A DNA stretch of 16,474 bases from positions 1 through 16,474 of the forward strand of contig JAHHSZ010000041.1 in assembly GCA_020024915.1 (NCBI GenBank), written 5' to 3'. The stretch comes from Fusobacterium sp. Lineage in GTDB: Bacteria; Fusobacteriota; Fusobacteriia; Fusobacteriales; Fusobacteriaceae. The position numbers and the translations under genes are program-made. Below, one piece after another: positions 7,161 to 15,686 of this stretch. The notes beneath the pieces are model-generated. The model worked only from the letters and a program-made list of their open reading frames with translations, was not told where the DNA came from and did not search any database. Positions within the stretch are counted from its first letter, which is position 1, and every line of letters begins with the position of its first letter.

Positions 7161-8507
7161 TTAAGCTAAATGTAAATAGTGAGTTGATACCAAGAAAAAT
7201 ACTATCAAAGCACAGGCATCAATTATAGTTGTAATCAAAGGACTGGCTATAATTGCTGGATCTAATTTAAATCCTTTTGCCACTATTGGAAGGGTACTTC
7301 CCACTCCTTTAGCTATTATTATTGTAATAAATAAACTTAAAGATATTGCAAAAGATACTGTATAATCTATGTCACTTAAATAATAAATTATTAAAAAGTT
7401 TACTACTGATAAAACTAAACCAATAACTATACTTACTCTTAACTCTTTCCAGAATATCTCTTTAATATCTGATAGTTCAATCTCTTCTAAGGCGATACCT
7501 CTTGTTATAAGAGTAGAAGCCTGAGCTCCTGCATTTCCACCTGTTGACATTAGCATAGGTATGAATGAGATCAATACCATAGCTGATTGTAAAACTCTCT
7601 CATATGTCCTAATTATTATCCCTGTAAAAGTTGCAAGTATCATCAAAATTAAAAGCCACCCTATTCTCTGTCTTACTAAAGAAAAAACTGACTCTTTCAA
7701 ATACTCTTCATCTGACGGAGCCATTGCTGCCATCTTTTGTAAATCCTCTGTGTACTCCTGATCAATAACGTCAACTACATCATCTATTGTGATAATTCCA
7801 ACAAGTCTATCTTCATTATCCACAACTGGCATAGATGTCAAGTCGTACTTTCTAAAGTCTGAAGCAATATTTTCTTGATCATCAGTTGTACGACAACTTA
7901 TCACATTTGTCTCCATTGCCTCTATAAGTGGTACATCATCATCTAAGAAAATCAATTTCTTTAATGATATATACCCCACAAGTTTTCTCTGATTATCTAT
8001 TATATAACAGATATCAATTGTCTCATTATCAATTCCAAATCTTTTGATAGAGTGTAATGCTTGTCCAATATTCATATCATTTTTTAGTGAAACATACTCA
8101 ACTGTCATAACACTACCAGCACTATTTTCTGGATATCTTAAAAACTGATTTATAAGATTTCTCATATCAGATGTAGTATTTTGTAAAATCTTGTCTACTA
8201 CATTAGCTGGCATCTCTTCAATAAAATCCACAGTGTCATCAATGAACATATCATTTATGATATTACGTACCTCTTCATCAGTTATATTTTCAATGATCTC
8301 CTGCTGTTTATCAGAAGAAAGATAGCTAAAAATATCAGAAGATAAACTCTTGGGTAAAATTCTAAAAAGTTTCAACCCCTGTTCTCTACTCATATCTTCA
8401 AAGTACTCAGCTACATCAACTGGTTGCATATCAGTTAATACCTCTCTAACTTTGTTTAGTTGATTCGTCTCTAATAAATGAAAAATATCTTCCAACGGAA
8501 CCTCCAT
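7161..8507 (-). CDS. mgtE: Magnesium transporter MgtE
   Basis: Magnesium-gated cation channel of the inner membrane. The 448-residue product has the complete MgtE plan: a cytoplasmic helical N domain (about 1-125), a pair of CBS domains (about 130-250; GSVMTVEYVSL begins the first and GIITIDDVVDVID ends the second), a connecting helix, and about five membrane segments from residue 280. The pore signature MLMSTGGNAGAQASTLITRG is intact, as is the late PAIIASPLITTIIDA segment. Together the N and CBS domains sense cytosolic magnesium. The frame extends five codons further, but the ATG at 8507 has GGAGG 8 nt upstream, while the earlier ATG at 8522 has only a poor GAGAGA; the inner start was chosen. 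The leader is too short for a magnesium riboswitch. A terminator follows the gene, which is monocistronic. Confidence 0.93.
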   Translation of the reverse strand: MEVPLEDIFHLLETNQLNKVREVLTDMQPVDVAEYFEDMSREQGLKLFRILPKSLSSDIFSYLSSDKQQEIIENITDEEVRNIINDMFIDDTVDFIEEMPANVVDKILQNTTSDMRNLINQFLRYPENSAGSVMTVEYVSLKNDMNIGQALHSIKRFGIDNETIDICYIIDNQRKLVGYISLKKLIFLDDDVPLIEAMETNVISCRTTDDQENIASDFRKYDLTSMPVVDNEDRLVGIITIDDVVDVIDQEYTEDLQKMAAMAPSDEEYLKESVFSLVRQRIGWLLILMILATFTGIIIRTYERVLQSAMVLISFIPMLMSTGGNAGAQASTLITRGIALEEIELSDIKEIFWKELRVSIVIGLVLSVVNFLIIYYLSDIDYTVSFAISLSLFITIIIAKGVGSTLPIVAKGFKLDPAIIASPLITTIIDACALIVFFLVSTHYLHLA

Positions 8508-8515
8508 GTATAAAA

Positions 8516-8520
8516 CCTCC
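8516..8520 (-). promoter_or_regulatory. Ribosome binding site deciding the mgtE start
   Basis: GGAGG on the minus strand lies 8 nt before the ATG at 8507. It is embedded in a 9-bp direct repeat, ATGGAGGTT, present at 8514-8522 and again at 8499-8507. The first copy therefore supplies the Shine-Dalgarno and an upstream in-frame ATG, while the second copy supplies the likely start. Confidence 0.6.
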
Positions 8521-8539
8521 ATATATAAAAATCTCTCTT

Positions 8540-8545
8540 ATTATA
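8540..8545 (-). promoter_or_regulatory. Putative -10 box of the mgtE promoter
   Basis: TATAAT on the minus strand, about 33 nt before the mgtE start. The matching -35 position, TTTTTC at 8563-8568 with a 17-nt spacer, is poor. A start point near 8533 would leave a leader of only about 25 nt. Confidence 0.45.
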
Positions 8546-8614
8546 GATTACCATTTTAATTAGAAAAAGGCAAATAAAAATTCTATATCACTACAAATTA
8601 ATCCTTAAATATTG

Positions 8615-8620
8615 TATAAT
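8615..8620 (+). promoter_or_regulatory. Putative -10 box of the rsmB-trmR promoter
   Basis: A perfect TATAAT about 32 nt before the rsmB ATG, in a very AT-rich stretch. No good -35 box is visible at 15-19 nt upstream (TACAAA at best). It diverges from the mgtE promoter some 75 bp away. The 144 bp between the two starts holds nothing else I recognise. Confidence 0.5.
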
Positions 8621-8651
8621 ATAAGTGAATGAAAAAATTAGGAGGCTAGTA

Positions 8652-9962
8652 ATGAATATAAAAACTAGAGTTATCAGCCTAATTAAAGAGGTTGAAAATG
8701 GAAAATATTCCAATATAGCTCTCAATGAGTATTTTAAAGAAAATTCCTTATCTAAAAAAGAGAGAGGATTTATCACTGAACTTTTTTATGGAGTGATTAG
8801 AAACAAAATTTTCCTTGATTATGAGATTGAAAAGAGAACTACATCTGTAAAAAAGGATTGGTTAAAAAATATGTTAAGAATCTCTATGTATCAGATGAGT
8901 TTTATGAATAGTGATGATAAAGGTGTCATTTGGGAAGCCACAGAATTATCTAAGAAAAAGTTTGGTGTCCCTGTAGGAAAATTTGTAAATGGAGTTTTAA
9001 GAAGCTATCAAAGAGAGTGGAAAGATGATGTAAAAGATTTAAAAGAGGGTGGAGAAACTCACATCTATCTATCATATCCACAGTGGTTTTATGAAAAACT
9101 TATTGGTGAGTATGGTGTCAAAGAAGGAGAGTTATTTCTAAAATCGCTAAAAAAAATACCATATATAAGTTTTAGAGTTAATACTTTAAAGTATACAACT
9201 GTTGAATTTGAAAAGTTATTACAAGAGAAGAAAATCGATATTATAAAAAAAGTTGATACTGTCTACTATGTTGACTCTGGAATATTACTATACAGTGATG
9301 AGTTTAAATCTGGTAAGATAATTGTTCAAGATGGATCTTCATACCTTTCAGCTAGAAACTTAGATCCTAAAAGTGGAGAATCAGTCTTAGATACTTGTAG
9401 TGCACCAGGTGGAAAAACAGCAGTTTTAGGGGAACTTATGAAAAATAAAGGAGAACTTTTAGCCCTTGATATCTACCCACACAAATTAAAACTTATAGAG
9501 GAAAACTGTAAAAAATGTGGTATTACCATAGTTCAACCTGTGAAGATGGATGCTAGAAAACTTAATCAACAGGGTAAAAAATTTGATAAAATTCTAGTAG
9601 ATGCACCTTGTAGTGGATATGGTGTACTTAGAAAAAAACCTGAATCTATATATAATAAAACCTCTGAAAATATAGAAGAACTTGCTAAGTTGCAGTTTGA
9701 AATCCTAGAGTCAGCCTCTCAAATCTTAAAAGAGAGTGGTGAGTTAGTATACAGTACTTGTACAATTTTAGCTGAAGAAAATGGTAAAAATATTAAAAAA
9801 TTTTTAGAAAAATACCCTGAATTTACTACAACTGATCTTTATATTCCTGAAAATGTAAATGGAACTTTTGATGAGGTAGGTGGATTTACTGTAGATTATA
9901 AAGAGGAGATCCTAGATGGATTCTATATCGTAAAATTAAAAAAGAGAGGAAAAGAATGTTAG
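8652..9962 (+). CDS. rsmB: 16S rRNA m5C967 methyltransferase RsmB
   Basis: SAM-dependent cytosine-5 methyltransferase acting on 16S rRNA (C967 in E. coli numbering). Domain order over 436 residues: a NusB-like helical RNA-binding domain (about 1-130), a linker and ferredoxin-like part with FRVNTLK (174-180), then the Rossmann domain. SAM motif CSAPGGKT lies at 249-256, DAPCSGYG at 317-324 gives C320, which releases the product, and YSTCT gives C370, the nucleophile; both cysteines of the RNA m5C family are present. The NusB-like domain separates it from RsmF-type enzymes. The frame extends nine codons upstream, but the ATG at 8652 has AGGAGG 6 nt before it and a typical RsmB N-terminus. It overlaps the next gene by 7 bp and is probably coupled to it. 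Confidence 0.92.
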   Translation: MNIKTRVISLIKEVENGKYSNIALNEYFKENSLSKKERGFITELFYGVIRNKIFLDYEIEKRTTSVKKDWLKNMLRISMYQMSFMNSDDKGVIWEATELSKKKFGVPVGKFVNGVLRSYQREWKDDVKDLKEGGETHIYLSYPQWFYEKLIGEYGVKEGELFLKSLKKIPYISFRVNTLKYTTVEFEKLLQEKKIDIIKKVDTVYYVDSGILLYSDEFKSGKIIVQDGSSYLSARNLDPKSGESVLDTCSAPGGKTAVLGELMKNKGELLALDIYPHKLKLIEENCKKCGITIVQPVKMDARKLNQQGKKFDKILVDAPCSGYGVLRKKPESIYNKTSENIEELAKLQFEILESASQILKESGELVYSTCTILAEENGKNIKKFLEKYPEFTTTDLYIPENVNGTFDEVGGFTVDYKEEILDGFYIVKLKKRGKEC

Positions 9963-10591
9963 AAGAGTTAAAAGAAGCAAATAGATATATAATTGATAAG
10001 ATTAAAGAGAAAGACACACTTATTCTTGAGATGGAAAAATATGCTGAAGAGTTTAATGTTCCTATTGTGACGAAAGAGGTAGCTGAATACTTAAAATTTA
10101 TAGTTAAAAGTCACCAGTTTAAAAATGTTTTAGAGGTGGGGACTGCTATTGGTTACTCTGGAATCATTATGGCTAAAGAGATTCAGAAAAATGGTGGAAA
10201 GCTATATACCATTGAGATTGATGAGGAAAGATTCAATCTAGCTCAAGAAAATTTTAAAAAATCTAATTTAGATAATATAATCTCTATTAAGGGGGATGCT
10301 GTAGAGGAGATTAAAAAAATTAATGATAAGTTTGACTTTGTTTTTATAGATGCCTCAAAAGGACACTATATGGAATTTTTTGAAGATTCTTATAAGCTTC
10401 TTAATGAAAATGGGATCATATTTATCGACAATATTATGTTTAGAGGTTATCTATACAAAGAATATCCTAAAAGATTCAAGACAATAGTTAAAAGATTGAA
10501 TGAATTTATTGATTATCTCTATAAAAGAAAGGGAGGGGAGTTTGTACTTCTTCCTTTTGGAGATGGAATAGGACTATACAGAAAAAAATAG
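9956..10591 (+). CDS. trmR: O-methyltransferase, probable tRNA 5-hydroxyuridine methyltransferase TrmR
   Basis: Class I SAM-dependent O-methyltransferase of the catechol-O-methyltransferase-like family. Over its whole length it resembles Bacillus TrmR (YrrM), which methylates 5-hydroxyuridine at wobble position 34 of tRNA to give 5-methoxyuridine. Seen in 211 residues: EKYAEEFNVPI near residue 27, SAM motif I LEVGTAIGYSG at 59-69, an acidic residue after strand 2 (YTIEID), and the metal-binding set D132 (IDASKGHY) and DN 158-159. Length and order match. GAGAGG lies 6 nt before the ATG inside the end of rsmB; the ATG overlaps the rsmB TAG (ATGTTAG). A broader small-molecule O-methyltransferase is the alternative, but pairing with an rRNA methyltransferase favours an RNA substrate. 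Confidence 0.8.
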   Translation: MLEELKEANRYIIDKIKEKDTLILEMEKYAEEFNVPIVTKEVAEYLKFIVKSHQFKNVLEVGTAIGYSGIIMAKEIQKNGGKLYTIEIDEERFNLAQENFKKSNLDNIISIKGDAVEEIKKINDKFDFVFIDASKGHYMEFFEDSYKLLNENGIIFIDNIMFRGYLYKEYPKRFKTIVKRLNEFIDYLYKRKGGEFVLLPFGDGIGLYRKK

Positions 10592-10604
10592 TTGTATCTT
10601 ACTG

Positions 10605-10645
10605 AGGAGAAGAGTGGATTACAAGCACTCTTCTCCTTTAATATT
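10605..10645 (+). terminator. Intrinsic terminator after trmR
   Basis: AGGAGAAGAGTG (10605-10616) pairs perfectly over 12 bp with CACTCTTCTCCT (10626-10637) across a 9-nt loop, followed by TTTAATATTT. The stem is strong but the T tract is broken. It ends the rsmB-trmR unit and separates it from the smc unit. Confidence 0.85.
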
Positions 10646-10680
10646 TCTAAAATATTTACATAGTAGATAGGTTAAAAATA

Positions 10681-10689
10681 TGGTATAAT
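10681..10689 (+). promoter_or_regulatory. Extended -10 promoter of the wHTH-smc unit
   Basis: TGGTATAAT is an extended -10 element (TGn plus perfect TATAAT), 34 nt before the ATG of the small Cys-rich gene. TTTACA at 10655-10660 is too far (23 nt) to be a normal -35. The gap from 10638 to 10680 holds nothing else recognised. Confidence 0.6.
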
Positions 10690-10723
10690 TTTTTAACAGA
10701 AGATTTTATTGTAAGGAGATTAT

Positions 10724-11050
10724 ATGAGTAAAAATTTAAATGATATAGATATTAAAGTTATAAAATTTCTCTTATCTGCTGGTGTCTATAGTGAATTAGC
10801 AATAGTTAAAAACTTAGGAATCAGCTATGAAGAGTTATCTCAATCCTTTGAAAGACTTACAAAAGAAGGATACTTAGAAACATATGAAGAGTTTCAAAAG
10901 AGAGAGAATGAGGAGTGTTCTACTTCATCTGGTTGTGGTGGTTGCTCTAAAGATAAAAAAAGTTGTGGTTCATGTTGCTCTAATGCTCCAAAAGATTACT
11001 CAGATGTAAAGATAATTACTTGGAAAGCAATAGATGAATTTCAAGAATAA
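10724..11050 (+). CDS. Small cysteine-rich winged-helix protein (FeoC-like), function unknown
   Basis: A 108-residue protein. Residues 5-55 look like a winged helix: LNDIDIKVIKFLLSAGVYSE, then a recognition-helix-like SYEELSQSFERLTKEGYLET. A polar segment follows, then a cysteine cluster C65-x5-C71-x2-C74-x6-C81-x2-C84-C85, rich in glycine and serine, and a short tail with VKIITWKAIDEF. A winged helix with a Cys-rich wing recalls FeoC-type proteins, which bind an Fe-S cluster, but spacing and length differ and no feoA or feoB is nearby. I infer a metal- or redox-responsive DNA-binding or adaptor protein. AAGGAGA lies well placed before the ATG. It is followed by smc 24 bp downstream with no terminator, so the two are probably co-transcribed. 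I do not know its function. Confidence 0.7.
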   Translation: MSKNLNDIDIKVIKFLLSAGVYSELAIVKNLGISYEELSQSFERLTKEGYLETYEEFQKRENEECSTSSGCGGCSKDKKSCGSCCSNAPKDYSDVKIITWKAIDEFQE

Positions 11051-11074
11051 ATTACTATATTATAGGGGGCATAA

Positions 11075-14000
11075 ATGTTTTTAAAAGCAGTAGAAATTTT
11101 TGGTTTTAAATCCTTTGGAGAAAAGGTTTATATAGAATTTAATAGAGGACTTACCTCAATTGTTGGTCCTAATGGAAGCGGTAAATCAAATATACTTGAT
11201 GCAGTACTTTGGGTATTGGGAGAGCAATCATATAAAAATATAAGGGCTAAAGAGAGTGCTGATGTTATCTTCTCTGGTGGAAAAGATAAAAAGCCTATGA
11301 ATTTTGCAGAAGTTTCTCTGTATATTGACAATAATGATCGTTTTTTGCCAGTTGAAAATGATGAAATTAAGATTACTAGAAAATTACATTCAACTGGTGA
11401 AAATGAGTACTTTATAAATGATACAAAAACTAGATTAAAAGATATTGGAAATCTATTTTTAGATACTGGAGTTGGTAAAAGTGCTTACTCTGTAATTGGG
11501 CAAGGTAAAGTTGAAAGAATAATAGGTTCATCTTCAAAAGAGATAAAAAGTATAATTGAAGAGGCTGCTGGAATCAAAAAATTCCAAAGTCAAAAAAATG
11601 AAGCTATTAAAAATTTAGAAAATGTTGATTCAGAGTTAGAAAAGATTGATTTAATTCTAAAAGAAGTGGGAGAGAATAAAGAGAGAGTTGAAAAACAAGC
11701 TAGTAAAGCTCAAGAATACCTTAATCTAAAAGAAAACAGAGACTCCCTTGCTAAAGGAATATACAGTTGTGAATATGAAGCTAAAAACTCCGATCTTTCT
11801 AGAGATCTTTCAAATTATGAGAAATTATCTGAAGAAAATTCAAATCTACAAGTTGAATTTCAAGGGATAGAAAAAAGATTAGAAGCTATTGATAAAGAAA
11901 AAGCCACTTTGAAAAAGTATATTGAAGAGAATGGAGATAAAAATCAAGAGTTAAAAAAGGAGATTGATGAGAAAGAGAGAGAGAAAGTAAGAGTTGTTGA
12001 GAGATGTGCTGGTTTTAAGAGAGAGATTATTGAAAAAGAGGAAAACTCAAAACAAAATCACACTAGACTAGAGGAAAAACAAATTATTCTTAATAATTTA
12101 GATAAAGAAACATTGGAGATAGAAGATAGAATTAAAACTCTCTTTGAAGAGAATCAAGTTTTTGAAAATGAGATAAAAAATTTAGAAAAAGAGAGAGAAA
12201 ACTTCAATATAGCTAGAGAACTTAAAAAAAAGAGAAGTATGGAGCTAGAATTAGAAAAAATGAAACTCCTAAATGATATTGAAAATTCTAGCAGAAGAGC
12301 TAAGGGAAGTAGCAATAAGATTGGCTCATTGCAAAAGGAGTTAGATGATAGTAATAAAAAAATGGAGATAGCTGAAAAAGAACTTACTCTATCTAAAAAA
12401 TCTAAAGAGGAAAAAATATTAACTCTTGAAAAAACTAAGGAGAGAGGTGTCTTTTTAGAGAGCGAGATCAGTAAATGTAGCCAAGAGATGAATAGACTTT
12501 CAGAGATTATTAGAACCTCTGAATATGATGAAAAGAGATTTTCAGCTAAACTCCAAGCTCTACTTAGAATGGAAGAGAACAACGAGGGGTTTTTCAAAGG
12601 AGTTAAAGAGGTTTTAAACAGTAAAATTCCTGGAGTGGAAGGAGTTTTCATCTCACTTGTTAATGTTCCAGAGAAATATATGAAAGCTATTGAAGCTGGT
12701 GTACCTGGAAATATACAGGATATAATTGTTACCACAAGTGATGTAGCTAAAAAAGCTATTGATATCTTAAAGGAAAAAAAGTCTGGAAGAGCCTCCTTTC
12801 TAGCCTTAGATACAATTAAAGTAACTCCTAAAAAAGAACCAAATATAAATCTTCCTGGAGTGATTGGATTAGCTTCAAATTTAGTAAATACAGAAGCAAG
12901 ATTTAAAATTGTTGCTGATTTTATTTTAGGAAATCTTTTAATAGTTGAAAATATGGATACTGCCTTAAAAATTATTAAAAACTCTATGTTTGGTGGAAAT
13001 GTTGTAACTCTTGCTGGAGAATTATTGAGTTCTAGGGGTAGAATTACAGGTGGGGATTCTGGTAACTCCACTGCTAGTCTTTTATTTGAGAGAAAAAAAG
13101 AGATTAAACAACTTAAAGAGCAAGTTGAAAAACTACAAACTTCTATTACTCAAGGAATAGAAAAGCAAAACAAAATAAGTAAAGATCTTGAAAATTATGA
13201 GAATGAGATAGATAAATTAGACTCTACTCAAGAGGATTTAAGAAAGCAGTGTAGAATTGCACAAGAGTATTTTGAAGATTGTAATTCAAAAGTTGAAAGA
13301 ATCAGTAAAGAGATTAGAACAATAAAATTAGAACTTGAAGATGAAATAAGATACAATGAGGAGTTTGAAAAGAAAATTATCAATTCCAATAGTGAAAAAG
13401 AAAGAATTACCACTATAATTGAAAATCTCAAAAAAGAAGAAGAGGAAGATATTGTTAAAACTCAAGAGATCAATGTTATTATAAATAGCAAAAGAGAGGA
13501 ATTTGCTGATAAAAAGATCATCTTCCTAAACTCTCAAGATAGAGTTAACCAAATTGAAAAGGAAAAAGAGAGGGAAAAAAGAGAGTTTTTTCTACTCTCT
13601 TCTGAAAGAGAAAATTTAAAAAACAAAATCTCTCAATTAAAAGTTGAAATTTCAACTCTTGAAAAACAAGAGAAGAGTTTAACATCTGAAATCAATGAAA
13701 GAGTTTTAAAGTATGAGAGTGAAAATAGTGAGATAACTCTAAAAAAACAGACTAATGAAAAACTACTAGAAGAGGAGCATAGTCTGTTAAAAACAAGAAA
13801 AGAACTAGATAGCTACCTTCTACATAAAAAAGATAGCTTAAACAAATTAATTGAATCTATTAATAGGTTCAAGCTAGATCTTGAAAAATTGGGTGAAAAT
13901 CTTGAATCTCTTGAAAATATAGAAGGGTTAGAGATTGATATAACTAATTTAAAATCAGAGAAAGAGAGATTTAAAACTCTAGATAACCAACTAAGAAACT

Positions 14001-14593
14001 TCCAAGCTGTAAATCTATTAGCAATTGAGGAGTTTAAAGAGTTAAATGAAAAATATACATTCTTAACTACACAGAGAGAGGATTTAGTCAATGGTAAAAC
14101 TGTGTTACTAAATTTAGTTAAAGAGATAGATACAACTATTCATGATAGATTCTTTACAGCATATAAATCTATTGATGAAAATTTTAATAAGATGTGTGTG
14201 GAAACTATAAACAATGCTGAAGGAAAGTTAATTTTAAATAATCCTGATAACTTTGATGAGTGTGGTATTGAGATATATATTAAGTTTAGAAATAAAAAAA
14301 GACAATCTTTGTCCTTATTGTCTGGTGGAGAGAAATCAATGGTAGCTATTGCTTTTATCATGGGAATTTTTATGTTCAAACCAAGTCCATTTACATTCCT
14401 TGATGAGATTGAAGCTGCTCTTGATGAAAAGAATACTAGAAAACTTATTGGAAAATTAAAAGAATTTACAGATAGATCTCAATTTATATTAATTACTCAT
14501 AATAAGGATACAATGAGAGAATCAGAGAGTATTTTCGGTGTAACTATGAACAAAGAAATAGGAGTTTCTAAAATAGTACCTGTAAGGTTTTAG
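11075..14593 (+). CDS. smc: Chromosome segregation ATPase Smc
   Basis: SMC forms the ring-shaped condensin that compacts and segregates the chromosome, normally with ScpA and ScpB, neither of which is here. The 1172-residue length is typical. Order: N-terminal half-head with Walker A GPNGSGKS at 31-38; long coiled coil from about 170 to 500; hinge about 505-660, with GVEGVFISLVNVPEKY and RGRITGGDSGNS; return coiled coil to about 1010; C-terminal half-head with ABC signature LLSGGEKS near 1080 and Walker B FTFLDEIEAALDE near 1105-1117. All ATPase elements are intact. The start ATG has AGGGGG 5 nt upstream. The coiled coil explains the long antisense open frames. Genes usually beside smc in Firmicutes (rnc, ftsY) are absent; instead it follows a Cys-rich winged-helix gene. 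Confidence 0.97.
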   Translation: MFLKAVEIFGFKSFGEKVYIEFNRGLTSIVGPNGSGKSNILDAVLWVLGEQSYKNIRAKESADVIFSGGKDKKPMNFAEVSLYIDNNDRFLPVENDEIKITRKLHSTGENEYFINDTKTRLKDIGNLFLDTGVGKSAYSVIGQGKVERIIGSSSKEIKSIIEEAAGIKKFQSQKNEAIKNLENVDSELEKIDLILKEVGENKERVEKQASKAQEYLNLKENRDSLAKGIYSCEYEAKNSDLSRDLSNYEKLSEENSNLQVEFQGIEKRLEAIDKEKATLKKYIEENGDKNQELKKEIDEKEREKVRVVERCAGFKREIIEKEENSKQNHTRLEEKQIILNNLDKETLEIEDRIKTLFEENQVFENEIKNLEKERENFNIARELKKKRSMELELEKMKLLNDIENSSRRAKGSSNKIGSLQKELDDSNKKMEIAEKELTLSKKSKEEKILTLEKTKERGVFLESEISKCSQEMNRLSEIIRTSEYDEKRFSAKLQALLRMEENNEGFFKGVKEVLNSKIPGVEGVFISLVNVPEKYMKAIEAGVPGNIQDIIVTTSDVAKKAIDILKEKKSGRASFLALDTIKVTPKKEPNINLPGVIGLASNLVNTEARFKIVADFILGNLLIVENMDTALKIIKNSMFGGNVVTLAGELLSSRGRITGGDSGNSTASLLFERKKEIKQLKEQVEKLQTSITQGIEKQNKISKDLENYENEIDKLDSTQEDLRKQCRIAQEYFEDCNSKVERISKEIRTIKLELEDEIRYNEEFEKKIINSNSEKERITTIIENLKKEEEEDIVKTQEINVIINSKREEFADKKIIFLNSQDRVNQIEKEKEREKREFFLLSSERENLKNKISQLKVEISTLEKQEKSLTSEINERVLKYESENSEITLKKQTNEKLLEEEHSLLKTRKELDSYLLHKKDSLNKLIESINRFKLDLEKLGENLESLENIEGLEIDITNLKSEKERFKTLDNQLRNFQAVNLLAIEEFKELNEKYTFLTTQREDLVNGKTVLLNLVKEIDTTIHDRFFTAYKSIDENFNKMCVETINNAEGKLILNNPDNFDECGIEIYIKFRNKKRQSLSLLSGGEKSMVAIAFIMGIFMFKPSPFTFLDEIEAALDEKNTRKLIGKLKEFTDRSQFILITHNKDTMRESESIFGVTMNKEIGVSKIVPVRF

Positions 14594-14600
14594 AAATACC

Positions 14601-14630
14601 TTGACTTTTTACTTTTACTAGGGGTACAAT
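14601..14630 (+). promoter_or_regulatory. Promoter of lpxK
   Basis: TTGACT (14601-14606) and TACAAT (14625-14630), 18 nt apart, form the best sigma70-type promoter in the window. It lies in the 70 bp after the smc stop, where no terminator stem is visible, so lpxK could be served by both this promoter and smc readthrough. Confidence 0.75.
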
Positions 14631-14663
14631 ATAGAGCAAAACATTTTTATTCAAGGAGTAATA

Positions 14664-15686
14664 ATGAGGATATTATCATATATATATTATCTCATCACCT
14701 CTTTTAGGAATTTTCTCTTTGATAAAGAGATACTTCCCATAAAAAGAGTTGACGGAGTAGAAGTTATCTGTATAGGAAATATAACAGTAGGTGGTACTGG
14801 TAAAACCCCTGCTGTACAATACTTTGTTAAAAGACTACAAAAAATGGGAAGAAAAGTAGCTGTGGTTTCTAGAGGATATAGAGGTAAGAGAAAGAGAGAG
14901 CCACTTCTGGTCAGTGATGGTTTTCAAATATTTGCAACCCCTAGAGAGAGTGGAGATGAACCATTTATCCACGCTTTAAATCTCAAGGTTCCCATAATTG
15001 TTAGCTCAAATAGATATAAGGCTTGTATGTTTGCTAAAAAACATTTTGATGTTGATACCATTGTACTAGATGATGGATTTCAACATAGAAAACTCTATCG
15101 TGATAGAGATATTGTCCTTATTGACGCTACAAATCCTTTTGGTTGGGGAGAACTTCTTCCTAAGGGTATGTTAAGAGAGGATTTTAAAAAGGGAGCACAG
15201 AGAGCTTCTGAATTTATAATCACAAAATCTGATCTAGTTAGTGAAAGAGAAGTTGAAAGAATAAAAAAATACTTAAAGAAAAAGTTAGGCAAAGAAGTTT
15301 CTACTGCTAAACATGGAGTTACATCACTTTGTGATTTAAAAGGAAATCAAAAGCCTTTGTTCTGGATAAAGGGAAAAAGAGTTCTACTGTTTTCTGGTCT
15401 AGCAAATCCTTTAAACTTTGAAAAAACTGTGATCTCTCTTGAGCCTTCTTACATAGAGAGAGTGGATTTTATGGATCATCACAACTTCAAAAAGAAGGAT
15501 ATTGAACTCATACAAAGACGTGCTGACAGTATGAAAGCATCTTTTATAATTATGACAGAAAAGGATCTTGTTAAGTTACCTACTGACATGCCTATGGAAA
15601 ACTTTTTTGTACTTAAAATAGAATTTAAACTGTTGGAAGATAATAGTTTAAAAGGAATTGGAGGAAATAAAGAAAATGCAATTTGA
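14664..15686 (+). CDS. lpxK: Tetraacyldisaccharide 4'-kinase LpxK
   Basis: Inner-membrane-associated kinase that phosphorylates the 4' position of the lipid A disaccharide precursor to form lipid IVA. The 340-residue length is normal. Seen: an N-terminal hydrophobic helix (about 3-18) for membrane contact, the P-loop GNITVGGTGKTPAVQY with GGTGKT at 43-48, SRGYRG at 69-74, GDEP at 97-100, and LDDGFQHRKL at 135-144, the LpxK-specific catalytic region. Its presence shows a lipid A-containing outer membrane. AAGGAG lies 5 nt before the ATG, and a good promoter precedes it. The stop codon overlaps the start of the following unknown gene by 11 bp. No other lipid A gene is nearby. Confidence 0.95.
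   Translation: MRILSYIYYLITSFRNFLFDKEILPIKRVDGVEVICIGNITVGGTGKTPAVQYFVKRLQKMGRKVAVVSRGYRGKRKREPLLVSDGFQIFATPRESGDEPFIHALNLKVPIIVSSNRYKACMFAKKHFDVDTIVLDDGFQHRKLYRDRDIVLIDATNPFGWGELLPKGMLREDFKKGAQRASEFIITKSDLVSEREVERIKKYLKKKLGKEVSTAKHGVTSLCDLKGNQKPLFWIKGKRVLLFSGLANPLNFEKTVISLEPSYIERVDFMDHHNFKKKDIELIQRRADSMKASFIIMTEKDLVKLPTDMPMENFFVLKIEFKLLEDNSLKGIGGNKENAI

Noticed and set aside
8508..8651. Magnesium riboswitch (M-box or ykoK type) before mgtE
   Set aside because: The best promoter leaves a leader of about 25 nt, and the sequence up to rsmB shows no GC-containing stems or consensus blocks.
8591..8776. 61-codon minus-strand frame in the mgtE-rsmB gap and rsmB start
   Set aside because: It overlaps the rsmB promoter, ribosome site and N-terminus; its hydrophobic look comes from AT-rich complement.
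12154..13071. Long 305-codon open frame on the minus strand inside smc
   Set aside because: It lies opposite the intact smc coiled coil and hinge, is rich in Ser, Leu and Phe as expected from the complement of Lys/Glu codons, and has no supporting ribosome site or family resemblance.
11075..14593. Repeated GAGA/AAAGA tracts in smc as possible simple repeats
   Set aside because: They reflect Lys/Glu/Arg codons of the coiled coil and do not form regular tandem units.
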